Shown here: in pieces, positions 1 through 11,299 of the stretch
Layout: each line of letters opens with the position of its first letter
Position numbering within the stretch: the first letter of the stretch is position 1
Origin: Pteria penguin
Lineage: Eukaryota > Mollusca > Bivalvia > Pterioida > Pteriidae
Length of the DNA: 64,000 bases
Assembly: GCA_035048485.1 (NCBI GenBank)
Contig: CM068587.1
Span: forward strand, 29,096,534 to 29,160,533
Reading direction: 5' to 3'
The notes under the pieces: model-generated
Databases searched by the model: none
What the model was told of the DNA's origin: nothing
The model's input: the letters and a program-made list of their open reading frames with translations, nothing else
Program-made: the position numbers and the translations under genes

Positions 1-222
1 GGTTCGATTCCCGCTCTGGTCATGCCGGTGTAATGTCTTTCAGATGAAACAGTAAAAACCGAGGTCCCGTGTCGTGGTATGCATGGCACGTTAAAGACCC
101 CTCACTGCTTCGGTTGGGTCCGTTGCAAAGGTCAAAATCTGTATGCCCCGCATCAGGCAGATGCCGTCACCATATACGTGAAATATTCGTGGTGTGATTT
201 TAACAAAAATAAATCAATCAAT
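1..222 (+). mobile_element. tRNA-derived SINE, family A (cut by window edge)
   Basis: The window opens in a B-box-like GGTTCGATTCC, followed by the same body as the complete copy at 27.6 kb (GTCTTTC.GATGA, ACCGAGGTCCCGTGTCGTGG, CACGTTAAAGA). It ends in an AATCAATCAATAA tail. The tRNA-like head lies outside the window. The central body resembles the conserved central domain of some invertebrate SINEs, perhaps the Nin type; that name is from memory. Confidence 0.8.
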
Positions 223-682
223 AATTTCCTGTAATCTAATTGGTTGATGAGCCAGTTATTTTAAGTAAACATCTATTATAAGCCATTTATTTTAAGTTAA
301 TACATTTAAGTTATTTTTACAAAGGATACAAGGAAAGGGTATCATTTTACGTTAATGTCCCGCGCATTTGACTTCTTTTTTTTTTTTAATAATGTCGCTT
401 TCTCTTTAATAACCTTTGTGAAGTGCGGGCGGCAGCAAAAACCGTGAATCGGTGAACGTAAAAATTTATTGTTTACTCTAGTGCCCTGCTTTTTATGAGT
501 GATGTTTTTAAGCCGCGGAGATATATTTAGTATAATGAAATATTTTCTATATTTTGTAACATCGTGTTTTGTCTGCTCTTGAAAATTCTCATCGAACAGC
601 GTTTCACTTCGGTCGATAATGTTTTATAGTTTCACAAAATTTCATGGCACATCATATCGAATGTAATATTTATACATTATGC
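223..682. other. Non-coding, nothing recognised
   Basis: AT-rich sequence without convincing ORFs, splice-bounded exons or known repeats. It contains a short poly-T run near 376-388. Confidence 0.5.
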
Positions 683-1006
683 AAAAATAAAATCCAAGTC
701 CATAACTCCGGAACGACAAAACAGAATTCGCTCAAAATCAAAAGGCAGCTTCCCCTACACAATTTAAATATTCTGTCTGAGTTTCATGAAACAAAACTGA
801 CGTTTACTTAAGTTATCGCGTTCCATAGCATCTTTTCCTAGTAAAAATAAAATCCAACTCCCATAACTGAACGAGAAAACGGATTTTGCTCTAAATTGAA
901 AGGCGGCTCCCATACACTATTTAAGCATTCTGTATGACTTTCATGGAAAACAGCTGACGTTGCTAAAGTTATCACGTTCCATAGCGGACGGACGGACAGA
1001 CGGACT
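683..1006. repeat. Two tandem copies of a ~158-bp repeat ending in GGAC repeats
   Basis: Copies starting near 683 and 841 share AAAAATAAAATCCAA, a TCCC.TACAC..TTTAA core and GTTATC.CGTTCCATAGC. The second copy runs into a (GGAC)n-like stretch at about 985-1006. The pair looks like a diverged dispersed repeat that is itself duplicated. No coding potential is seen. Confidence 0.6.
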
Positions 1007-1955
1007 TCCTCGATAATCTAGGTCTGATTCGAAAGTACATACGATATACTACTTTGAACATTTTTTATATTGTAGTGCTACCAGTGATTTTTTTTCGAGT
1101 TATCTCGCTTCGCATGTCTCAATAAGTTAGACAGATGGGAAAAGAGAAGGGAAGAGGGAGACGGTGGAGATAAGGGGAAAAAAGAGGGTCAAACCTCTTC
1201 CTTGCCTCTTCATATCGTACATTATGCCTACATGCAGCTTTTTAAAGAACTTTGAACGAAATACGCTCAAATAGCCCAGAATGGCATTCCATCAGCATAC
1301 CGAACATACATATCTTGATCATGTTTTGTTACAACAGTTTTTGTGACATTTCACTACATTTTATTCTCTTATATAATTAGAACATATAAATAGAAACATT
1401 ATAAATATTCATAAGGATTTTTGTCTTAAAAAAGTCATAAATGGCTTGAACGTTTATCATTTTAAGTGGTTGAATATAAATAGTGCATTATGTACGCATG
1501 TCTATGGAAATAAATAAAACACTAGTTGAAATGTAACACCATTTGTACGAGTTTCAGTGGCGTAGCTAGGTAAAGAAAAATGGGGGTGCACATTTTCAGA
1601 ATACCAAAAAGCAAAAGCAAAAGGACACGTTTTCGTATATTCTGTTATAGTAGGTGTTAATTCATTTTCTTTTAAAAAGGGGAGCACGCGTATCCCTGCT
1701 CAATTTCTCCTACGCCCTTGACTTTGAATATAGTTTTGAATTGAACAAAATGACACCGACGAGTTTCATGCCATTTGGTACAGTTCAAAAATATATTCAA
1801 AGTTGTGCTAACAACGTCATATTTTATCTATTGCTTTACTGCCAAGTAAAGTGGTGGTGTTTTTTTTATCGAAACATATATAGCGATGCAGCCCATCCAT
1901 ACATATGTATGTATTCCATAATGAATCCCTCCCTCTTTTCAGAAAATTCTTAAGT
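1007..1955. other. Non-coding, short repeat fragments only
   Basis: There is a purine-rich tract at 1130-1190. A CAGTGGCGTAGCTAGG fragment near 1556 resembles one end of the GGATCCGCC-ended elements seen elsewhere. No supported gene. Confidence 0.45.
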
Positions 1956-1959
1956 TATG

Positions 1960-2105
1960 GTAGGATGGTTGGTGGATTGGTGTTTGTCGCTTTTAACAAT
2001 TTTACAGCTGTACCGCAACATGGAAGCAGGAAGTTACAAACTTCTTAAACATTGTGGCACTATCAGGATATCGAACCTGGACCGTCTAAGCGCTACAAAG
2101 TCCCT
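1960..2105 (-). mobile_element. SINE family B, minus-strand copy
   Basis: Read on the minus strand, this has the diverged GGTTCGATATCC B-box region, the GTTTAAGAAGTTTGTAACTT.CTGCTTCCATGT body and the GCGACAAACACCAATCCACC tail. These match the better preserved copies at 6.5 and 15.1 kb. Confidence 0.7.
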
Positions 2106-2167
2106 CTATAGTAAAGTCATAGACATAGTTTCCACCCTGGTCTAATTATTGCGATCCATGAACGTGG

Positions 2168-2273
<106 letters not shown>

Positions 2274-2274
2274 G

Positions 2275-3070
2275 TTATAGTTACCTGTGATAAAAAGGAG
2301 CTCTTGATCATGGACAAATACGATATTTTTGTAAAGTTTTCGATTTCCATCGATTTCTTGTAACCCATATTATCTTGAAAGTAAGTATGACCTACTTTCT
2401 CTAAAATATGTCTCGTTTTAAATATTTAGGTCAATAATAATAATAATTTATAACGATTATACAGGTCTGTATTACTTTTACGGGGCATGGTAGAATTTTA
2501 TTCTTATTATACAAAAATCATATAGATATAGTGTTTGTTTAACATAGAATAACATATTGCTCAGTGTTGTTTTTTTTTTACTATTATTATTATCATTATC
2601 ATTATTTATTTACAAAACAGCGAATACCTGGACTACGGTCCTTGGGCTACTGTGTGTTCGCCAAGGCGCTGTTTCGTTGCATGGGTTTTGTATATAATCA
2701 AGTTCTAACAACTTTTTTTTCAAGTTCAGTCCTCCGATATAAATTTCGTCCCGACGGGCCTGTTGTATTTTGAAAACCCGACAAAAGTTTCAATGGTGAC
2801 AGGGCTTTTCAGAATTTTAGCTCTTTCGTGAAAGACTGTTGCAATACGATATGCAAAATCATAGATTTATATACATGTAGGTAATTATAATTGTTGCTTC
2901 GTAATAATCGTCGTGTTACGTGAATAATAAGCGACTATAAAGTGGCTATCATTTAGCGATTTGTATAACGCATTACATGTGTAGTACATGTGTTCTGAGT
3001 TAGCCAGTCAGAAGCAATGTATATTTTGGTCAAAGATCGGCAAACGCATTATGAAAATCATACTTTGCAT
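2275..3070. other. Non-coding, nothing recognised
   Basis: AT-rich DNA with short T-rich and TTA-rich stretches. I found no splice-bounded exon or named repeat. Confidence 0.45.
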
Positions 3071-3073
3071 GCA

Positions 3074-3254
3074 TCATGCGCGGGTCCAGGGGGGTGGGGA
3101 TAGTGGAACGGGAGTCTGGACCCACCATGGAATTGGGCGAAAATTACTTTTCTTATTTTTCTATGTAAAGTAAGTAATTTCACACACAGAAACATGGGTG
3201 GATCCCCTCTCGGAAGAATCAATCTCAACAAAATTTCTTGATCCGCGCCTGTGC
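3074..3254. mobile_element. Short element with GCGCGG(A/G)TC ends
   Basis: The left end reads GCGCGGGTCCAG. The right end reads TTGATCCGCGC, roughly its reverse complement. It resembles the other short elements here that end in GGATCCGCC. About 180 bp, no ORF, so probably a non-autonomous DNA-transposon-like element. Confidence 0.45.
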
Positions 3255-4222
3255 ATATACACAAACAATAGACTACAAAGACGTTTGATAGTTTTCTTGT
3301 ATCTCCAGTACGTCTTTAGTTTTGTTTATGGGCGTATCATTTGGACAGGGAACCCAAAAATCTAAAACACATTTGAAGTTCGGGATTGCACTCTTACTTT
3401 ACGGGAGAACACCATTTGCTACACCATACCTCGGAGATCACGGCCTCTGTTCAATCAGCATTTCTAAGGCTTTGACGTTTATATTGAAAACGATGACATT
3501 ATCTTTATGCTTGCGATATGTCACAAACACATGAAGTTTTATTTCCTCACATTCATTCCTAATTTTGATTAAAACGAGGAGTAAATAAAACATACAGTAG
3601 GTCCATGACACTAATTGCAAGTTTTAAAATCTTTGTTTTATTTCTTTGGTTTGGTTTAAAGGAAGCGTTAATTTCTACAATATCGCAAGAAGCTAAAATT
3701 CTTTGGGATTTTTTTTTCTATTATCATGCCATGTTCATTTTGACACTAGTGACGGGACCTGCGTAATGTACTGACATATATTCTACTTCGAGTATCTTTA
3801 GATAGATATATATAATTCTATAAATTCTAACATTTCTACTTGTTTCGAGGCATTATCCGATTCAAGACGATAAAAATCCGAACCCAACACCCCCCCCCCC
3901 CAAAAAAAAAAAAAAAAAAAAAAAAAAACCCAACACACATACCCCTCCAGAAACAGAAACAGTTGTCATTAGAGCACACAATTAATTTAAGAAAATTTCC
4001 GTTTTATAAACGAAGTTCGACTACGGAAAAAAAGCCAAGTAGTGAAAATAGAGACAAATTTTTAAATTGTGCCTGTTTATGCCAGAAAAAAGGTGAAGTA
4101 TTCCCAGATGCTTGAATCACATGATTTATTTACCGAATACCTGTGGCTAAGATGACTCAAATCATCTTCTTAAAGAATGCAACTCAAAGCGCATGCGTGA
4201 CTTATATTACTACTCATCTCAC
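3255..4222. other. Non-coding, with poly-C/poly-A tract
   Basis: Contains a C-run followed by a long A-run (about 3889-3928). No gene is supported up to the exon that ends at 4223. Confidence 0.45.
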
Positions 4223-4536
4223 CTGTAAATCTCCTTTCTGTTGCGCTCCTTCCACACAGCTCTGATGATTTGTGTCTTGCCCTTGTTCTGATTCCCTGGA
4301 TCCCATACCTTGTTCTGAGGACAGTCGGCGTTGGAAATCATGGTATTCCGCCGCTGATGTTCTCGGATGATCATTTTTCCGGAGAGCCCACCTCAATTCG
4401 GATGGAGGGTCATATGATGATTGTTTCTTTCCATTCACCGCTTGACTGGTGATCCGAGGTATCGGTTTTGGGATAGAAGACTTCACACCCTTATCCATTC
4501 TGCTATAATGTAATGACTTGCCATCATGTGCCAGGC
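4223..4536 (-). CDS. Orphan coding exon of an unidentified gene
   Basis: A 314-bp open segment on the minus strand. It is preceded by a good acceptor (TTATTACAG before 4536) and followed by a donor (CAG then GTGAGATG after 4223). After two leading bases it codes for 104 residues without a stop. The composition is hydrophilic and protein-like: K, R, S, P and Q are common, with a SELRWALRKNDHPRTSAAEY stretch in the middle and a Gln/Glu/Ser-rich end. Both edges fit splice consensus and base composition is less AT-rich than the flanks, so this looks like an internal exon. I do not recognise the family and found no partner exons nearby. It is unlikely to belong to UNC79, whose stop lies 36 kb away. 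Confidence 0.5.
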
Positions 4537-5040
4537 CTGTAATAAGTGAGAAAATTGAATGAAGAAAATGAGCAAAATCGAAAATAAACAGGAAATGTAA
4601 CCGTTTGGTGGATAAATTTTGTCAATGGAGGTTCCACCCTTGGGAAGTAAAATAAAAGTCAAAAGGAGGGGATGGGAAAGGGAATCTTCGAAAGCGATCA
4701 ACAATTTTTTGAAATATTAGAATTAAAAACAATAAAAAGATTATTCTTTCTGCTGATTTACCAAGAGTAACGATACAAGTGGTAGTGCCACTGATGGAGA
4801 AATATGGGTCATAAGTTTATCATAGATAAGCATGCACTGCTTAAAAGCAATGTTGATGTTGTCATTAGCTTCTTCATCCGTAACAAAATTATATCAAAAT
4901 AAAATTCAGTAGGGTCATAGGAGTAAATCACTAATATATAAACCGAATTTCCTCCGACCACCTTATTATCGGCCCTTCTTCACATTTTTTATTTTCTTCC
5001 AATACGCTAAGAATGTTAACTGTCCGGACCACCAAACTTC

Positions 5041-5088
<48 letters not shown>

Positions 5089-5102
5089 TAATAATAATAA
5101 TG

Positions 5103-5161
<59 letters not shown>

Positions 5162-5162
5162 T
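5041..5162. repeat. (TAA)n microsatellite
   Basis: About 120 bp of TAA trinucleotide with a few substitutions. Confidence 0.97.
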
Positions 5163-5846
5163 AGTAATAAAATGGAAGCACAGTGTCACATGTAAAAGTT
5201 GATACCTAACAACGTTAGCTCCATAGGAAAACAGTTTTCAAAACACATTTCTCAGGAATGCTGACAGGTATCTTTCATTTAGTGTATTAAAAGTGACTAC
5301 ACTTATGACAAATCTTATATGTAGCCTTGCTGAATTTTACAATGGGAAATGCCCAATCTTCATTGAATTTTGACTAGAATAACATGGGTAAGCCGTGATA
5401 TTTTCAGTTCCGTTTACCTAGAAGTTTCAATTCAAGAGGATGTCTTCGGAGAAATACTCAAAGTATTTCCATTTTTCGGGTGCAAAAACTTCGTGGCCTG
5501 GGCAGTAGCCCCCACTCTCACTTCTTTCTATGAAAACCATATTTAAAGGAAGTCGTCACATTTCTACGCTCATATATTACATATGGGAACGTTTCCATGA
5601 AGCCAATGGAGAGAGGTTTAAAAAAAAAAACCCGAGAAATCGCTTTGGCGCCAAACTATGCGTCCCCCTTCCCGAAAATACTTCTCAACACCTCTTACGT
5701 ATTCCCACTTAAGAAAGAGTTGCTGTAATATACTTTGTGCAAAAGCATCCTTTTATACATACCACATCAAGAGTTATAACATATTATTGGATATATTGCA
5801 CATATACTCAACAGACGACGTTGTGTCCTAAAAGTATGTATATACA

Positions 5847-5992
5847 CCAGTGGCGAATTTGCCCCCCCCCCCCTCTTGGCCACATATTTACTAGTAAAAA
5901 ATCCAGATTTAGCGCCAAAAATCGCTTAATCCTTTGGCTAATACACATGTGGGCCCCCCTTTTCGGAAATTCTGGATCCGCCACTGTACACA
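5847..5992. mobile_element. Short element ending CAGTGGCG...GGATCCGCCACTG
   Basis: It starts CAGTGGCGAATTTG and ends CTGGATCCGCCACTG, an inverted pair. Inside are homopolymer C runs and AT-rich DNA. Partial relatives occur near 1556, 40980 and 44150. The size and inverted ends suggest a MITE-like non-autonomous element. Confidence 0.55.
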
Positions 5993-6524
5993 TACATGTA
6001 TTCCTTACGTAACTTTATGATCAAACTTACTGTATACTGCGCATGGTAGTAATTTATCAATACTAGAAATACATCGGCTATTTTCACAAAAGTCTGCTGT
6101 CTTAAGGTGATTTTAAAAGATTTCCCTCCTTTAAGGTGAGTAGCGAGAATTAAATTAAACTGTATACGGCTATTGTCAACATTCCACAAAGCACGTAACT
6201 TTATGATAACGTTGTGGACACTTTTACGTACACAGTAGGACTGACGTGGTCATTCGGAACTCTTCGCCATTTACTTGTACCTGCAGAAGAAATGGGCAGG
6301 GTGGTTTGAATGTGACGTGTTGGGTGGCAAAGAGCAAAGTTTCATGTCAAAATTTTGACGTCATAAAAATTTGTCTGTGGCTTGGTATTGTAGAAACAGA
6401 AATGCTTTCGCATCTCAGTTATCGTGAAAGTATCTATTCGAGGTCTGAAAATCTCAACAAATGACATATTCGTTTATAACGTCATGAATATAACAATAGA
6501 AAATGCTCAAAATCTCACTTTCAT

Positions 6525-6686
6525 AGAAAAAAAAGCTTGGCTTGCGGCGCCAACGATCCGGGTTCGTTTCTCGGGTTGCGCCACTATGTTTAAGAGGTTG
6601 GTTACCTCCTGCTTCCATGTCGCGACACTGAAAAATTGTTGAAAGCGACGTAAAACACCAATCAACCGACCAACCAACCAACCAAC
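6525..6686 (+). mobile_element. SINE family B, 5'-truncated, with 9-bp target-site duplication
   Basis: The body from GCTTGGCTTGCGGCGCC through GGGTTCGTTTC to the GACGTAAAACACCAATCAACC tail matches the 15.1-kb copy. The A-box part is missing and replaced by an A-rich stretch. CACTTTCAT flanks both sides (6516-6524 and 6687-6695), a probable target-site duplication. Confidence 0.85.
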
Positions 6687-6699
6687 CACTTTCATTTAC

Positions 6700-9600
6700 T
6701 AACCATGGATTAACGTAAATCTTCTTTATAATAGGAAAAGATACTGAGGGGAGAAGACCCCCCATCCAGATCCTCCTATGACTTTCACAGAATATGAAAA
6801 ATTTGGGTGAGACCGTCATACAACGTTAACGCGTTTAACAAACGAATTCACTCACATCACGGCATAAAGCAGTTTCCTGAGCTATTTGCACCTAAAGTTT
6901 TTATATTTCAGGAACTCTTAATAGATTCTTCAGGTAAGCAACAAATATCAAAGTAGAAAATGAATTGAAGTAGCGACTTGAGATGAGCTGTAGTGTGGTA
7001 AAGTCATTCAGTGTCTTGTAAATTTATAACAGTAACAGCCGTGCTAAGAAATAGGTAACAACAGTTGTCGATAAATCTCTGCGGGACGTCAGGAATTATC
7101 TCCTTTAAATGTACAACTGGGGAAGCGACTGACAGACAAGCTATCCATATTGAAAGAGTTAGAAATTAAATGAAATCAAATGTAATGTGCCATAAATACA
7201 TGTATATACAATGTAGATAAGTAAATAAATGAAAGTAATTATACTGAATAGATATATAAATGAATGAATAGATAATTTGATTTAAAAGAAAAAAGAAGAA
7301 AGAATCATTTATACACAGACTTTTATGCAATATTTGATATGATGAGCAGTCCCCTATTTTTGAATTGAATTTATTTTCGAAACATACATCGAGTTTCAAA
7401 CCCCTATACTTTTGTGTTTTATATATTATAATACAACAACTTACCCAAGACTACTACTCCAAGTACCTAAATATATACAAAATACAGAGGGCTGCCATCA
7501 TGCGATCAGCCAGCTTATGAGCCCCATGTTATCATATGCCAGCTCATTGTTTACAGCATTCCAGCGGAGTGGACAGTTACACCATTGTGTTGTTTTCATA
7601 TGTACCTTTTATCTAGATAAAACTTAAGACATCAGCTATTTCAGTTACAGTGTACATTCACGTAGTCCTCTCTTTCACCTGAATGTAATTAAGGTACTTC
7701 CCCTTTTCGTATGGTTTTACATATGGATACTTAACAAAAGAGACAACGATGTGTAACCTTAGTAAGTAAGAAGGATAAAAGAACTATAATTTAGTGTATT
7801 GCACGTGTCGGAGTAGCTATAAAACGTAGCTCAGGATTTTCTTATACTACACAGTATAATAAAATATCTGAATACTCCACTACGTCTTATAGCCACTGAT
7901 TTAGGTGTAAGATCTTTGTAGGCATCGCCGATCCTTGATATGATAAGAAAAAAGGTTTGAATCCCCCTCCCTGATGATACACGTATGTAAAGTTTAGTTA
8001 TGTTGGTGCAATGTAACTACATTGTACGGGTCAACAATTCGGAAATTTTGAACTCTGGGTCAACTGATTCTATTGATATCCTGGGGCACTTATGGTCCAC
8101 CAGCACGATATCATAATAGAAGTGTTTTTCATAATGGGATAAGATGATAAAAAGATATTTGTCCTATGCTATAAACAGTGCATACGTATGTATTCAGTGA
8201 TTTTAAAAATACACAACACAATTGTCAATCACTTGCTACAAATGGAAAGAATATTCCATGCAGTGATATAGATATGAGAAATCTATAATCAGTAATAATT
8301 TGATTTTCAAGGCAGCCGCCGTATAATACTATAAAGCCTACATAACTGCATTATCTGAGTTGTTTTTCTATGAGTCAATAGAAGTAAAAACAAGTCACAT
8401 GACAAATTTGGCCACGCCCACCGTTTGATATCAATGAACCAAATTCAAAATGTTCGGTTACTTTTTGCAATTAATATTGCAAGATTCATAAAAATTTGTG
8501 TTTCTGTTTAAAAAAGAATTAAATTTTAAGGAACGACAATTATGATTCATTTTTTCTAGGGAGATATTGAAGTAAAACCGATGTACAAACTTTGTACAGT
8601 CGGTGTCGCGGATTATAGTCCATAGAAAAATAAATTATTAATGTAATCCCTTAAATAATTGAAACGAGTGTTTTACCTGATGACACGGATAATACAAGTG
8701 TTCCATGATACAGACAGTGTACCTATTCTTTTAAGTAATATAGACGAAATAACTGCTTTTTTCAAAGCTCAGACGTGAGATAACCGTATAATTAGAATGA
8801 ACTTTTTATTTTGAGTCAAAAACATAATGATGTATGAATGTGTTTTTACAGATAGTGAGCAGCGAGCTCGTTGTAACCGGATAGCTTTTTTCGTTTATCT
8901 ATTAGCTGAGATGATTTCACAGCAATAATACGATCGCTAAAATAAATAAACACGTTCTCTCCATTATCCGCATGCACTGCTTAGTTCAAACAGGAACTGT
9001 TGTGGTATGGTTAATGGGTAGCACAGAGACACAAATTCGAACGTTACGTTCCTCGTCATTGAGGAGGTTCATTCGGGTCACCTCGGAATTGTTTAATCGG
9101 TGCAGGATGGGAATAAATGATAATATCTCAAATTCAAATACAAGGATAGAAAGATGAAAAATGAGAGATAGTTTTTGGTTTTTTATCAATACATTTTTTC
9201 TATCATTATAGATTTTAGGTGGAAAGAATTTGACTGCACCTATGAACACCCCCACTCTTCCTAAAAACCTGTCACTAAACTTTGTAAGTTGAATCTAGGT
9301 GTATTGCTAGAAAGGCATGTATAATACAAACTCAGTATTGTCAATCTCTATTTCTGTTATAGAAATAAACATACATGTATAAAACTAATACATCAATAAA
9401 GAATCGAAAATTAATTCTTTTGAATTCAGATGAAATTTTGATTTGCAGTCTCTGCTATATACGGATAATATACAAATGATTCGCACCCGGCTTTAAGCTA
9501 TAATACATTTTATGAAAAATAGATATACCATTCTCTTAGAATTGCCAATAATTTTAATCCACAAACGGATACATTTAATTCAATTGAAGAAGTGTTATAT

Positions 9601-10108
9601 TCAATTAAATCATTCTTAAAAGTCAAAAAGTTTGTTCAAAAACAAAGGTACATTTCAGTTTACATTACGGCTAATCATTTAAACATTGATAATGCATATC
9701 ATTAATATTTTCTCGGCTGCTTTAGTATTTTGTGAGATGAAATTTAAAAGTCATGCACGGCGCATTTCTATGTACAATGATAATGTTCGAATCGCAATCC
9801 TCTCGTACGAGTTCAAAACTTTAAGCAGTGTTTTAAACTCATTTTACAATTTCATAAAATTGAAATAACTTTTAGTTCTGTTTTAGTTATCATCTTTAGG
9901 TTAAAGCAATTTAATTAAACAAGCATACGTTGATGTTGCTACTCTGATTGTCTGTCGAAATGCAACCATTGGATTGCTTGACCAGAGGTTAAAGTTTTAA
10001 CAGCTGTGTCATGAGGAAAATTAAAAATAGATTGAATGAAAGCGGGAGGGGGTCCTGTTTAATTTACAATGCATAGTAAACAAATAAATCATAAAATAAT
10101 AAAACATA
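6700..10108. other. Long non-coding stretch
   Basis: About 3.4 kb of AT-rich DNA. The longest ORFs are under 90 codons with no recognisable motifs. Nothing supports a gene. Confidence 0.4.
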
Positions 10109-10109
10109 A

Positions 10110-10255
10110 TTGATTGTTGATTAATTATCATTTTACGTCATTACTCGATTATTTTACGTATATGGTGACGTCATCTGCTGGATGCAATATGCAGAAATAT
10201 TATACCAATGCAACTACCCGAAGTAGTGAGGGGTCTTTTACTTGCCACGACTTCA
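10110..10255 (-). mobile_element. SINE family A, 3' half, minus strand
   Basis: It starts at the TTGATTGTTGATTAATTATC tail complement. It continues through TTTTACGTCA, ACGTATATGGTGACG, CATCTGCT and GAAGTAGTGAGGGGTCTTTTA, all present in the complete copy at 27.6 kb. It is diverged and truncated. Confidence 0.7.
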
Positions 10256-10259
10256 TTAT

Positions 10260-11085
10260 AAATATATTTAGATACTGATCTGTCTTTTATTTAGATAAAT
10301 CACAGTTTCATCGAAAGATTTCAGAAAACGGATACATTTTACATTTTTGCGATACAATTCATGTGTATAAAACATTTTATTACGTGGAACCATGACTTTC
10401 AACATTTTGATGAACAAAAAAAAAACCAAAACTAAAAAAAACCCTCCAAAAAACAAAAACAAAAAAAGTGTTATGCCTATCCTTACTACGTTTGCAGTAT
10501 GTGATTTATTTAAACTTTACTTGATAGTGCTCTACATTTGCAAATCTATTAAATCAACCTGCTTACAGCGAAAATTGAATGATATGTGGTTAATAAAATG
10601 TCGTCTTTGTGCAACCTCCGTCTGCCAATTGACTTGTATCTGATTTACGACCTTGTTACGTCATTTCCTCCTTGTACAATAATATGATTTACAGCACACT
10701 ACAGGAATTGTGGCGTATCTCTCATTAAACACTTATTATATTATGGAAGCAGAGAACGACGTCCCTCTCGCTAGTTAAAAAATCTTTTTCAAAATCAGTA
10801 AAGTTTACACGAATTATGAACGACAAATACATAAATTCAAATAAACATACAAACACATGCGCTGCCTGCTGTCTATTCTTAAAACTTTTACTCTATCCAG
10901 ACGGACGGACAGGCGCTGAAGAAGTTATCCTTGTACGTCGTTTTGTTTCGCAGACAACACCATATACAATATTTATGGTGAATAGACTTCTTTTCAGTTT
11001 TACATGATGTAAGGGGCAATACCGGATAAATGAATTTTTGTCCCTCAGATTTGCGTCATATTACTGTGACATCACAATCCAAGCA
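10260..11085. other. Non-coding, nothing recognised
   Basis: AT-rich DNA with A-rich low-complexity sequence at 10418-10468. No supported gene. Confidence 0.4.
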
Positions 11086-11089
11086 ATAA

Positions 11090-11295
11090 GGGAGCAACCA
11101 TTTAATTTTTAATGGGGGCGGGGGGGGGGGGGGGGGGGCTTTCACCGGCCTGAATAATTTTTTTGCCAAATTTCAGAGCCGATTTATATTTATATTTATT
11201 TATTTATTGTTATTTTTCCCCAAAATTTGAGCCGGACTTTTTTTTTTGCAAAGTCTTCCCCCCCCCCCCCCCCCCAAATCAAATGGTTGCTCCCT
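11090..11295. mobile_element. MITE-like element with GGGAGCAACCATTT inverted ends
   Basis: The left end GGGAGCAACCATTT (11090-11103) is mirrored by AAATGGTTGCTCCC at the right end. The pairing probably extends outward by CAATA/TATTG. Each arm carries a long homopolymer (G on the left, C on the right), so the arms could form a strong hairpin. An inner FAGAGCC/GAGCCGG motif is also mirrored. No transposase is encoded. Confidence 0.65.
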
Positions 11296-11299
11296 ATTG

